Shown: piece after piece, positions 13,101-23,303 of the stretch | Numbering within the stretch: position 1 is the stretch's first letter | Layout: every line of letters starts with the position of its first letter | Origin: JAOSJL01 sp963704035 | GTDB taxonomy: Bacteria; Actinomycetota; Acidimicrobiia; IMCC26256; JAOSJL01 | Length of the DNA stretch: 64,000 bases | NCBI GenBank assembly: GCA_963704035.1 | Contig: CAVPGR010000002.1 | Span: 682,001-746,000, forward strand | Direction: 5' to 3' | The notes under the pieces: generated by a model | What the model was told of the DNA's origin: nothing | Seen by the model: only the letters and a program-made list of their open reading frames with translations | The model's database searches: none | Made by a program: the position numbers and the translations under genes

Positions 13101-16100
13101 GAGCTTCGCCGTCCGCATCACGGGCGCCGAGGCGGGCTCCAACACCATCGTCATCGACGACCCCGAAGCCCTCGTGACCATCGTCGACGACGACGGCTCG
13201 GGGACGGCCGACGAGATCGCGCAGCACCTCGAAGACGGCGGCGACTCGCTCTTCGACCGGATCGACGACTGGGGCGACGCCTTCGACCTCGACCAGTACG
13301 ACGCGTCCGACCCCGAGATGTTCGAGCTGCCGGGCCTCACCGACGACCTAGCCCGGCTCTTCGAGCCGCAGGACGACCTCGGCTCGCTGCAGAACCCCTT
13401 CGAGAACCTGAGCGACGACCTCGAAGCCCTCTGCGACCAGCTCGAGGGGCTCGGCCTGACGGTCGACTGGGTCGAGGGCGGGGTATGCGGCGCGCCGTCG
13501 CCGCCGACCGGCCCCGACATCTTCCAGGTCGGCTACGAGGTCACCCTGGCCGACCTCGCGCGAGGCCATCGGCTTCTCGGGCGACGAGCTCAACGACGAC
13601 ATGGTCGGCGCGATGGAGGGCCTCGCTGTCGGCGCTCGACCTCGACGCCGACTTCGAGCCACTCGCCGACCTGGTCGTCACGCTGGTCGTGGGCGTCGAC
13701 GAGACCGGCTTCTACGTGTCGGAAGAGAGCGGCCTGAAGCTCGACATAGGCGCGCACCGGGACGGTGACCGGTGGGGGCACCGTCGCGGGCGTCGATGGG
13801 CTCACCTCGAGGGAAGCGCCACGGTCGACGTGTCGGTGTCGCTCACGGCGAACGGCGGGCCGGCCCGGCTGCGCGTCGGCAACCTCGCCGGCTCTCCGCT
13901 CGCTCGTACCTGCGACCCTCGGCCGACGGCACCGTCGAGCTGCACCTCGACGCGGCGCTCGACCCGCGACGCTCGACTGGACGGCACCTTCACCCTCACC
14001 GTCGACGAGGTCCTGCAGACCGACATCGAGCGTGGACGCCCGCTGGAGGCCACGCTCACACCTTCCCGGCCTCACCGAGAGCGGCCACCCCGCGGTCTTC
14101 ACGATGGTCGGCACGTACGACGGACTCCACCTCGACGTGGACGCTCACCGGTGACGGCGACGAGGGCTCCGACTACGCGGTCCACGGCTTCGACGTCGAC
14201 GAGCTCGGCTTCGAGGTGGTGCTCACGCCCGCCTCCTTCGCCGGCAGCGCCTCCTTCGCCCTGCACGTCGACCTCGGCGCCGGAGACGCCGCTCACGCTC
14301 GACTGCTGACGCGAGCTTCGACCACACGGCGTTGCACGCCGAGGGCCACCTCGCGTTAGACTGACCCTCGGCGCCGTCCGCTCTCGTCTACCTCGGCGGT
14401 GTCACGGTCGACGTGCATCTTCGACGGCGACATCGCTACCGGCAGCCTGACCGGCGGCGTCACCGTGGCCGCCGACGTGGTGGTGCTCAACCCGCAGCCC
14501 GCGCCGCGGCGGCACCGACCCAGAGGGCGCCGCCAGGGCCGAGGACGTCACGGCGTCGCTCGACTCCGACGGCCGCCTCACGTTGCACGCCGGCTCCTGA
14601 ACGCCAGCATCGGAGACGAGGTCGACTTCGCAGCCACGAGGGCGTCGACCTCTCGCTCGGCCCCGAGCGACCGGTCCGGTGTTCTCGGTCGTCGCCACCG
14701 TCAAGGCCACGATCCCCTCGCTCGACGGGCTGGGCATCACGTTGACGGGATTCCACCTGAACCGCGACGGAACCTTCGGCGCCGAGGGCGTCGACGTCGC
14801 GTCGCAGGGCTTCCTGCAGACGATCGACCTCGCCGGCATCCTTCCCTTCGACGTCACCGAGGTATCGGTCACCTTCCCCGACTGGGAGGACCTCGACACC
14901 TTCGAGGTGGAGGTCACGGGCCACTTCGACTTCGACGCGATGGCCGGCCTGCCGTTCACGCCCGTGATCGGCCTCGGCGGACCGGTGGTGACGCCGTCGT
15001 CGCCTCCGGAGGACAACCTCTTCACGTTCTCGATCGCCGTCGACTCGCTCAGCGAGGGACAGGTGCGGCCGTGGGACCTCGGGCCGATCACGCTCGGCTT
15101 CGACGACCTCGAGGTCGGTGACGTGACCCTGGGCGCTCAGCTCACCCTGGGCGGCTACGAGGAAGGCGAGTGGGTCGACGACTTCGGCGGCTCGCTGTCC
15201 ATCGAGAGCGGCCTCGACGACGTCGTCGGCGACGCGACGGTCGACATCGCCGGGTCGCTCGACGTGACCCCGGCCGGTGCGGCCCTCGACCTGGCCGGCA
15301 CGTTCACCGTCTCGGCCGACCTCGGCGAAGACGTCCGGATCGAGGGGGCGTCGCTCGACTTCGCCCTCGGCGTCGCGGTCGACGACCAGTGGCAGTTCAC
15401 CGTCACCGGCCCGACCCTCGCCGGCGCCGGCATCGACCGCGTCGAGATCGCCTTCGGCGACTTCATGCGCTTGGTCGGCAGAGGCGTGGACATCGACTTC
15501 GACCCCGCCCCCGGCGAGCCGATCGTCGCCTTCGGCGGCCAACCGTGCCCGCCGGGAGAGGAACCGCCCTGCGACGGCTCGCTGGCGGTCGAGTTCGACG
15601 AGGGGATCGACCTCCTCTCCGGCTGGGGCGGCGAGGCCGGCAACTTCGCGATCGACGCCGACCTCACCCCGATGGTGCTCCCCGGCTTCTTCCTGAGCAT
15701 CTCCGTGCCGCGACGCCGAGCACTTCGGGCTGCCCGAGTGGCTGCCGCTGCGGGTCGACGAGGTCGGCATCCGCTTCCCGGACGTGGACCTCGGCAACAT
15801 CCCGCCCGAGGGCATCGCCATCACCGACCTCGCCGACTTCGCGATCCGCTTCTCCGGTGGCATCGAGTCGAACGACACCTGGCCGATCGCCGCCGAGGTG
15901 GACGGCCTGGAGGTCGACCTCGGCAAGCTCGCGAACGGGGAGTTCCCGATCACCAACCTCGACGGCTTCGAGATGGGCGTCGAGCCGTTCGAGCTGGTGC
16001 CCGGCTTCGAGGTCGGCGGCGGGCTCGAGCTGGGCACGATCGACGTCGACGGCGACCCGGCCGAGGGCGAGCAGATCGAGACGGTCTTCTACGGGCGCAT

Positions 16101-19100
16101 CTACGGGCAGTTCGAGTACGAGGGCCTCGGCGCGGGCGTCGACCTCGTGGTCTCCCAGTACGGGCCGGTGCTGGCCAAGGTGCTCGTCCCGGTCGGCATC
16201 CCGATCGACGGCGGCCTGCTCGGCGGCGTGATCCTCTCCGGCGTGCAGGGCGGGCTGGCCTTCGGCGGGGAAGGGCCGCCGGACCCGGAGACACCGCTCG
16301 ACATCCTCCACGACCCGGCCTTCGACACCGACTTCCCGGTGAACGACGACACGATCCGGGCCTCGGTCGAGCCCGCCGTCCAGGTCGAGGAGATGACCTG
16401 GGACAACGGGTTCACCCTCGCCCTGTCGGGCAAGCTCACGCACGCCATGGCCCCGGCCATCGTGAGCGGCGACGTCACGATCGGCGCCCACATCGGGTTC
16501 GGCGCGAACCCGGGCCTGAAGTTCATCGGCAGCGGCGACATCTCGGCGTGGGGCATGGAGTTCGCGGGCGCCGCCCTGCTGATCGACCTGACCGAGGTCC
16601 TGGAGCCGACCTTCGACTTCGCCTTCGAGACGCCGCAGCCGGGCAACCCGCTCAGCTTCCTGCTGCCCGCCCAGGCGACCTTCGAGGCCAGCCTCGACAC
16701 CAAGGGCGTCCTGCCTGGCTTCGCCCTCGGCGTCGCCACGTTCGTGGACCGGGCCGTCTCCGGCACCCTCGAGGTCGGCCAGGACTTCTTCGATGCCACT
16801 CTCGACGCGCTCGCCGACCAGCCTCGAAGGCGACCACACCCGACCGCTCGCTCGTCTCCTCCTCGACACCAACGGCGACGGCGCGGTGTCGGCCGCCGAG
16901 GACCAGCAGGTCATCACCCGCGGCTTCCTGACATCGCGCGCTCTCGCCATGATGGGCGGGGGTGGCCTGCCGTCGAACCCGACCTCTGCCGGACGCGCTG
17001 GCACAGCTCTTCACGGCCGACCTGCTGGCCGCGGGCAGTGGTCTGGGCGGCGGCTTCGACCTGTCCGACGTGTTCACCCACGCCGACTACGCAGCCTTCG
17101 CCGAGCTGCTCGGCGAAGGCGGCGAGGCGATCGCCGCGATGCTCGGCGTGGTCCGCGACGCAGTGACGGAGGCCGGCGAAGCGTTCTGGTCGGAGTTCGA
17201 CCCGTCGTTCCACCTGAAGGGCATGCTCCAGCCGATCATCCTGGGCATCCCCTTCGGCGAGCCGCAGCACGAGGTCGAGCTGATCATCTCCAAGACCGGG
17301 CTCGGCTTCGGCTTCGACACCAGCATCGCCGACATCGGGATCCAGCTCTGCGACCGGATCATCCCCTTCATCAGCGGTGCGTTCTGCCGGCTCATGACGC
17401 TCGGCTTCGAGGACCACCTCGGCATGACCGTCGAGCTGCCCATCGGCGGGATCGTCGAGGGCCTCTTCGGCGGCTCGGGAGTGCCGACCATCGACCCGAT
17501 GAGCGGCGACTGGGCGATCGAGCTGCGCGGCGGCCTGCGCTGGCTCGACTTCGAGGTCGGCCAGATGACCGGGCTCGTCGTGGCGGCCGGCAACCCGGCG
17601 TTCCTCGACGCCCACGTCCAGAAGCTCTGGGAGGACCCCGGGGCCTCGATCGACCCGAACCGCATCCCGATCCGCACGCAGCAGCACTACGACGACATCG
17701 TCGAGCACGGCGGCGTCCTGCTGACCGGCCGGCTTCTCCTGCCCGAGTTGCTCACCGACCCGGTCGGCCTGCTGTCGTCGCTGAACCTGCAGGTGCCCGA
17801 CGACGTCGCCGACATGCCCGACTGGGTGGCCGCCATTGCCGACCACCTGGGCCGGACCGACGACCCCGCCGCCGTCCAGCTCTTCCTGCCCGGCTTCGGC
17901 GAGGTGTTCGACTTCGCCTACGACGCCGCCACCGAGGCCGATCGGGTCGCGCCGATCGGCTCGGGCGAAGCCCTCGCCGACGCGTTCAACGAGATCTCCC
18001 AGGCGGCCTACATGGAGGGGGTGTTCGACGGCACCCTGCTCAGCCTGCCGTTCGGCAGGGCCGCGGTCACGGTCAGCGACCAGAAGCTGTCGGTCGAGGG
18101 CGAGCTCCCGCTGACCGGCCTCGAAACCCGCATCGATCTCGACGTGGAGCCCGTCCTCGGTACCGACGGCACGGTCGACATGCCGCCGGGCCGCGGCCAC
18201 GGTCACCGTCGACGCGGCCCGCGTCGACGAGATGCTGGCCGACTTCGGGATACCGCCGATCATCAGCCACGTCGGGACCGCCACGTCGAGCTTCCGGGCC
18301 GTCTCCCCCGGCTACGACCCGTCGTCGAGCGATCCGCTGCTGCGCCGCGGCGGCATCGAGCTGGCCAGCCACCTCTCAATCGAGGGCCTGGTCGACGATG
18401 CCGACTTCCGCCTCGCCATCGCGCCGCCCGCCGGCGCCGGCCTGCCCGACGTCGAGGGCCACGCCTCGGTCGATGAGATCGGCCCGCTCGGCGGCGTCAC
18501 CATCCACGAGGTCGCGCTCGACCTCGTCCAGCAGGGCGGCGACCTCTCGATCGGGATCGACGGCACGGCGGAGATCCTCGGCGCCTCGGCCCGGGTGCAC
18601 GGCGAGCTGAACCCCGACCTGACCGGCGAGCTGGCGGTCGAGTTCGACAGCGGTGGCCCCAGCCTCATGGGCTTCGATATCTCCGGCGGATGGATGCTCC
18701 GGCTCGCACGGCCGGGTGGTGTGCTGACCGCGACGTTCGAGTTCGACGGAGACGTCGTCTTCCCGTCGTGGCTCACCGCTTCGGGCGGCCAGGGGCGGGC
18801 CCACGCCACCGGCTCGATCTCGACCGACGGGACGATCGACCTCGCCCTGGACCTCTCCGAGATCGGCGTCTTCGGCTTCACCATGCGCAACGGCACGTTC
18901 CACCTCAGCGGCGACGAACGGCGATCGAGCCTTGCGATCGACGCGGAGCTCTGGGTCCTGGGGGCCGTCCTCGACGTCGGCGGGTCACTGACCATCGGGG
19001 CGGGTGGTCCCGCCGGAGCCCTCGACCTGACGTTCGCATCGGGCTCGTCGCTGGCCTTCGGCCCGGTCACGTTGAGGGGCGCCTTCGCGCTACAGGTGGG

Positions 19101-21823
19101 CCTCACGTCGGCGAGGATCTCGGCGACCGGAACCGCCGACATCCCCGGCATCGCCGACAACGTCGGTGTCTCCGGAACCGTCAACGCCAACGGGACGGGC
19201 AGCGTCTCCCTCACCGGCTCGTCGCTCGGGGTCAAGGGCTTCAACCTGACTCGCCACACGACCGGCAGCCCGATCCCGCCGCTCGCCTCGATCACCCGCA
19301 CGTCGGCCGCGACGACGATGACCGTCGACGCCCGCTTCAACTTCCTCGGCAGCAACCTCGACGTCGACGGCAACCTCTCTCTCGCCCTCGCCGGGCCCAC
19401 CGGCTCGCTGGCGCTCAAGTACAACGGCTCGGGCAACATCCCGTTCAGCGGCTGGACGCTCGAGGGTGGGGTGGCGATCGCGGTCACGCCGAGCGCCGGG
19501 AGCATCGCGGTCAACTCGCGCCTCGACGTCCCCGGCCTCGTGAGCAACGCGAGCGTCACCGGCAGCCTCAACAGCAGCCTGCTCGGGTCGCTCTCGGTCA
19601 ACATCGGCACGATCACCCTCGGCGCCTTCTCGCTCACAGGCACCTACACGCTCAGCCGAAGCGGCTCACCCGCGGTCGTGACCCTCGGCGCATCGAACGT
19701 GAACCTCGCGTGGAGCGGGGTCTCCACCTTCACCGTCAACGCGTTCTCGATCGGCACCGACGGCCACTTCGACGCATCTGTCACGGGCAAGACGCTTGCG
19801 ATCTCGGCGTTCACCCTCACCCTGCCTTCGTTCAACCTGCACGTCGGTGCGAACGCGACCGGAGTGAAGCTCCAGATCGGCCAGTCGTCGCTGGGAGTCT
19901 CCGGCATCGGCACGCTGACCCTCCCCGCCTTCGACGTCGACACAACAGGCAATTTCAGCCGGACGCTCCTCTCCACCCACCTCGACCTGAGCGCGCTCGA
20001 CCTCGACGGCAAGTTGATCTTCGAGCGTCAGAGCGGCGTCTTCCGACTCCGAGTCATCGGCACGACCGCCACCAACAAGCCGACCGTGTCGATCCCGGGA
20101 CTGGCGACGGTGACCGTCGAGAACTTCACCGATCGCGTCGGACTCGACGTTCGACGTCGCGGCGACCACCTCCCGCCTCGGTCCCGACGCGCTCAGCATC
20201 CGCGGCGCCTCGATCCGCGTGAAGAAGACCGGCACCTCGCTGACCACGATCAAGGTCACGGCAATCGGCGGCAAGCTCTACATGCCGGTGGGCGACCCGA
20301 TCACGCTCCCGAGCCTCACCATCGACGGCGACGCCACGTGGAGCCACACGTTCACCGCCTCGGGCATCAACCTCGGACCTGCGCTCAGGACCTACGACGA
20401 CCCGTCGTTCACCCTCTCGCTGTCGGGAGGTGTGCTCCGCCTGGCTCTCAACTCCGCGCTCGGTGTCACCGTGCTCGCCGGGAGCCTCGACATGGAGCTC
20501 CGCACGTTCGCGCGTCGCGTCCGACGGCACCTTCGAGGGAACGGTGCGCGGTCGGCTGGCGATGCTGGGATTCACGCTCTACACGGGACGTTCGAGGTGC
20601 TCGAGGTCGGGTGCGCCGTCAGGATGCGCATCCCGTCGTCCGGTGCGTTGACGGTCGACCTCGGCCCGGTGAGCGCGAGCGTCTACGGCTCGGTGTACTC
20701 CGACGGCCGCTTCGACTTCAGCGGAAATGCCTCGGTCGACCTCACGCTCGCTCCGGTCGGCCTCAAGGGCTCCGCAACCGCGAGGCTGCGGAACAGCGGG
20801 CTGTCGGGATCCTTCACCGGTCAGGCGTGTGCGCTGGGTGTCTGCATCGACCTCCTGTCGGCCTCGATCGGCAACGACGGGTACCTGCGGATCCGGATCG
20901 CCGGTACGGACTTCGAGCCTGCCGCTCTTCAACGCGGGCGTCGGTGGCGGCCGACACCTCGGCACCGCTGATCAGCCAGGTCTCCGACATCACGGTCACG
21001 ACCAACGTCCCGTCCGGTGGCACGGTCGCCGTCAACTACACGAAGCCGACGGCGACCGACAACACCGACTCGTCGCCGACGGTCACCTGCACACCTGCGT
21101 CGGGCTCACCGTTCGCCGTCGGGGCGACGACCGTCACCTGCACTGCGCGCGACGACGCCGGCAATCAGTCGAGCCGCTCCTTCAAGATCACGGTCGTCGA
21201 CGACGACAGCCTGAGCCTGGGATTACGACCTCCGTGCTCGGCGGCGCGATCCTCCTCGGTGGAGGCGGCTTCGACCCGGGCAGTGAGCTCGGTGGAATCG
21301 CTCTTCTCCGACCCGCTCCCGCTCGGCACGACCACGGCCGACGCCGAGGGCGGGTCTAGCGGGACGGTCGAGATCCCCGACGACGCCCGGCCGGGCCGCC
21401 ACCACCTCGTCTGCAAGGGCACGGACCCCGCCGGGGGCCCGCATCTGCTCGTCTTCCCGGTACGATTCGTGGCCGCTCGCCGCAGGGACCGCCGCCGTCG
21501 GTTCCCCCGTCGACCCGCCCGGGCCGCCGCCTTCGGTCCCTTCCGTGAACCCGCCCGGCCAGGACGCGGCGACGCCCGTGGGGGCGTCGCTCGACGCCTC
21601 CCGCACCGAGGTGGCGGACGAGGTCGTCTCGCGCCGGGAGAGCGAGAGCCGTTCCGGGGATGCGGCGCAGCGGGAGCCGGGCTCCCACCGCGAGGGCTCG
21701 CGCCCTCGCCCTGCGAGCGGCGGGAGCTCCGGCAGGCCGCTCATCGCGCTCGTGGTGGCGCTCGTCGCGATCGCCGCGACCGGGCTGTGGTCGTACCGGC
21801 GGCGTCGGGCACGCTCCCTCTGA
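4099..21823 (+). CDS. Giant modular surface protein (~5,900 aa), secreted and membrane-anchored, frame-disrupted
   Basis: One reading is followed from ATG 4099 to TGA 21821-21823. Order of parts: signal peptide (MPRRPGVIVAITTVLAVV, cleavage after about 30 aa); CSLREA-like DDAGSGTLRAAIEEAN plus right-handed beta-helix strands (to ~4980); four W..NW-headed modules (5105-12850, annotated separately); a Calx-beta domain (~12855-13195); long beta-rich segments of a kind I do not recognise (13200-20930); an EF-hand loop DTNGDGAVSAAE (16865-16900); an HYR domain (~20955-21215); an Ig-like GFDPGSEL domain (to ~21480); a Pro/Ser/Glu-rich linker; and a C-terminal membrane helix (21737-21796) with RRRRARSL tail and no LPXTG. 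More than 20 single-base frame changes break the gene, but domain order and repeats continue across them. Ca2+-dependent adhesin or matrix protein is the likely role (inference). Splitting into separate genes is less likely, since no second signal peptide or ribosome site was seen. Confidence 0.75.
5105..6341 (+). repeat. Giant-protein module 1 (one core unit)
   Basis: The module head is CTAKWDGGAGTTSWHDAANW (Cys codon at 5105). One core unit follows, carrying ALGRHLRNDGSLTW (motif DNA at 5483-5509), HLDNYGAFYV, ITNRPGALMVKSGSGTATLG and FVNDGTVNV. The module closes with a cap (DAFRNLATNGGTLRL ... LFVSYDNANGDVVML). It is 1,237 bp from head Cys to next head Cys and is the minimal form of the module. 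Strand-turn glycine and asparagine spacing suggests a beta-helix or beta-solenoid. Confidence 0.85.
6342..8269 (+). repeat. Giant-protein module 2 (two core units)
   Basis: The head is CDAVFTGSVSTSWHTAQNW. Core units carry GRHLRNDG at 6714 and 7383 (669 bp apart), each followed by HLDNYGT, and the module ends with the same cap type as module 1. Length is 1,928 bp, that is module 1 plus about one core unit. Several frame changes occur (for example near 6700, 6960, 7300 and 7480), but the motif order is kept. Confidence 0.8.
8270..10184 (+). repeat. Giant-protein module 3 (two core units)
   Basis: The head is CTVTQWDGGAGNGQW after frame correction, followed by CIPEG. Core units have GRHLRNDG at 8651 and 9331 (680 bp apart) with HLDNHGTFEIAGDDFAQ and ITNRPGATITKT in each. 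The cap (DALRNLAVNNGGLVLQGKG ... VAYDVPAGDVILG) closes it. Length is 1,915 bp. Its two core units resemble each other closely at DNA level, suggesting duplication within this lineage. Confidence 0.8.
10185..12850 (+). repeat. Giant-protein module 4 (three core units)
   Basis: The head is CTATWDGGALTTSWHDAANW. It has three core units with GRHLRNDG/GRHLVNEG at 10580, 11265 and 11968 (685 and 703 bp apart). The cap runs from NLAVNSGTLSLAGVDL to IDVPNGDVVLAVG. Length is about 2.67 kb, the longest module. The second and third cores are part of the near-identical tandem repeat at 10658-12178. Confidence 0.8.
10658..12178 (+). repeat. Near-identical ~703-bp tandem direct repeat
   Basis: Copy A spans 10658-11360, copy B 11361-12062, and a third partial copy 12063-12178; each starts gactcgcatctggacaac. 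A and B align over their whole length. They differ by about seven small indels (for example ggggg/ggg after ggccggtac, cctggg/cctgcgg, ggtcgttg/ggtgttg) and about one substitution (gtcgatgct/gtcggtgct). The near absence of substitutions means the duplication is recent or homogenised. The indel differences are best read as sequence errors, because one copy or the other keeps the frame at most sites. Confidence 0.9.
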
Positions 21824-21920
21824 CCCGTCGCGGGGAACGCCGAGAGCGCCGTTCGGTGGTCTCCCCGGACGCAGTTCCCGCAAGGACTCAGCCCCGGGGG
21901 AGGAGCAGGCGAGGGCCCCG

Positions 21921-22125
21921 TCGATTCTCGGCAAGCCGGTGCGCCGGGTGGAGGACCCGCGGATCCTGACCGGCGGGAGCATCCGGGCTCGACGAGGTCA
22001 GCTACGCCGAGGGTGAGGACGCGAAGTCCATCTCGGAGCGGCGACTCCTCTCCCGCCTCGGTCGGGCCGACCCAGAAGTCCTGTTCGTTCTCGAGCGCTT
22101 GCTCCGCTATCTGCTCGAGCTCTGA
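21921..22125 (+). pseudogene. Stub of a CoxL/xanthine-dehydrogenase-type large-subunit N-terminus
   Basis: Codons 21921-21977 read SILGKPVRRVEDPRILTGG, the hallmark N-terminal motif of molybdopterin hydroxylase large subunits (carbon monoxide dehydrogenase CoxL, xanthine dehydrogenase, aldehyde oxidase). These proteins normally run about 750-800 residues. Here the similarity stops after about 20 residues. After one frame change the sequence continues as LDEVSYAEGEDAKSISERR... and ends at TGA 22123-22125, which I do not recognise. No start codon sits at the expected place. It lies about 100 bp after the stop of the giant gene and mirrors the Hsp70 stub at the other end, suggesting recombination joints on both sides. 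Confidence 0.6.
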
Positions 22126-22165
22126 TCACACGACGACGGGCCATCCTCCAGGGGTCGCGTGTATC

Positions 22166-22190
22166 GAGGGTTGAAGCCGCCCCTCCGACA
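22166..22190 (+). repeat. Degenerate tRNA-Leu 3'-end-like sequence
   Basis: The segment gagggttgaagc...cccctccgaca resembles the T-arm and acceptor end of the tRNA-Leu at 193-276, sharing the 11-mer cccctccgaca and a T-loop-like ttgaagc. Two T-stem pairs are lost, so it is not a tRNA. It is the weaker of two such echoes downstream of the giant gene and may be an old attachment-site scar. Confidence 0.35.
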
Positions 22191-22419
22191 ACAAACATAT
22201 GTTCGACCACTCCGCCAGAGGTGAGCATCTGCCTCAGGCGGATCCACGTCAAGAGGTCCCTCGTAGATCAGTGTTGTAGACACGGCCGGCGGAGCGCGCG
22301 CTGCTTCGGCGAGCCGCACGTTCTGGAGAACACGCGTGCGCTTGTGGGCGTGACCGGAACGCAGCGACCCTGCTACTGTCTCCGCCGCAACCCGGCTCGT
22401 ACTACTGGAGGAAACGATC

Positions 22420-22896
22420 GTGAAGAACTTGCGGCGAGTAGCGACCCCTCTGGTCGTCATCACCCTTCTCCTCGGCCTCTCGGCCTCTCCGAGCTCGGGG
22501 GGGGACGTTGACCTTTTCCCCCTCACGGTCAGCTTCGCCTGCGATGACGACCTCTCGGTCATCGCCACCTTCACAGTCGTGAACAACAGCGACGAGGTCG
22601 AGGAGATCGCCTTCGCCCATCTCGAAGCGCCGATCGAGGTCGACCTCGACTTCGAACCAGTCGTCGTAGCCGCGGGAGGCTCGAGCAGCGCGAGCCTCGA
22701 CACCGGTGAGAACCCGTTGAACACGACCTTCGACGTCGACCTCGAGTTCGTCAGTCAACGCCGGCTGGACCGCCAACTCGTCGCCGAGTACGAGTGCCAG
22801 GCGCCGCCGGCCGCACCGGCCGCCGACGCACCGGCCGCCGCCGCACCGGCCGCAGCCGCACAGCCGGTAGAGGCCGCGCCCACCTTCACCGGCTGA
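22420..22896 (+). CDS. Small secreted protein with Ala/Pro-rich tail
   Basis: No family recognised. A GTG start (22420) follows a strong ggagg ribosome site. The 158-residue product begins with a signal peptide (MKNLRRVATPLVVITLLLGL). A compact middle of about 100 residues is rich in Asp, Glu and Val (VIATFTVVNNSDEVEEIAFA), which looks like an immunoglobulin-like beta-sandwich fold. Two cysteines (FACDDD and YECQAP) could form a disulfide. The last 35 residues are a tandem Ala-Pro repeat built on gcaccggccgcc units, likely a cell-wall spacer. It lies inside the putative tRNA-bounded island and is intact in frame. Confidence 0.75.
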   Translation: MKNLRRVATPLVVITLLLGLSASPSSGGDVDLFPLTVSFACDDDLSVIATFTVVNNSDEVEEIAFAHLEAPIEVDLDFEPVVVAAGGSSSASLDTGENPLNTTFDVDLEFVSQRRLDRQLVAEYECQAPPAAPAADAPAAAAPAAAAQPVEAAPTFTG

Positions 22897-23303
22897 TCAG
22901 GGCGCTGATCCCGACGAGGATCGCGCTCCTCCAGCTCTCCACGTGCTAGTTCGGCGCGTCCGGAGCGAAGGAGGCAGCGAGGACGTGCTCCTGAGGCTTC
23001 GCCCACGCGGTCTTCGGGATCCCTGTCTGAAGCAACAGACTGCTGCTGTCACGGCTGCAATGGTCGAACTGGGCCCGACGAACAGCCTCTTGGAAGTCTC
23101 GAACATGAAGTATCCGACGATCGCGGGGCGGACCGGGTGCAGGCCGTACTGCACGGGTACGCCGACGATAGGAATACGGGAGAGCTTCGGGTACGACGAG
23201 GGCTTACACAGTCAGCCCCGCGAGCGAGTCCGGGGCCGGCGCACCGCGGTCGAACTCGCCCCTCCGACACCGAGAAACGGGGCGCGGCGGGTGTCGTGCG
23301 GAG
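22897..23303. other. Intergenic region with no convincing gene
   Basis: No open frame here shows family motifs or a credible ribosome site. The only recognisable item is the tRNA-Leu 3'-end echo at 23250-23273. I found no integrase remnant in any frame. Confidence 0.6.
23250..23273 (+). repeat. Putative attachment site: direct repeat of the tRNA-Leu 3' end
   Basis: The 15-mer cccctccgacaccga (23259-23273) is identical to tRNA-Leu positions 266-280, covering the acceptor strand, discriminator and four bases beyond. It is preceded by tcgaactcg, against tcgaatcc in the tRNA T-loop, so similarity extends about 24 bp with one gap and one or two mismatches. A chance exact 15-mer is unlikely in 64 kb. 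It has the geometry of an attR created by integration into the tRNA 3' end, defining a block of about 23 kb. No integrase is visible, so this is inference. Confidence 0.5.

Noticed and set aside
4099..21823. Programmed ribosomal frameshifting in the giant gene
   Set aside because: Too many shifts, in both directions, without shared slippery sites; similar breaks hit katG and furA.
22166..22190. A second tRNA-Leu gene
   Set aside because: Only the 3' portion is similar, T-stem pairs are lost and no anticodon arm precedes it.
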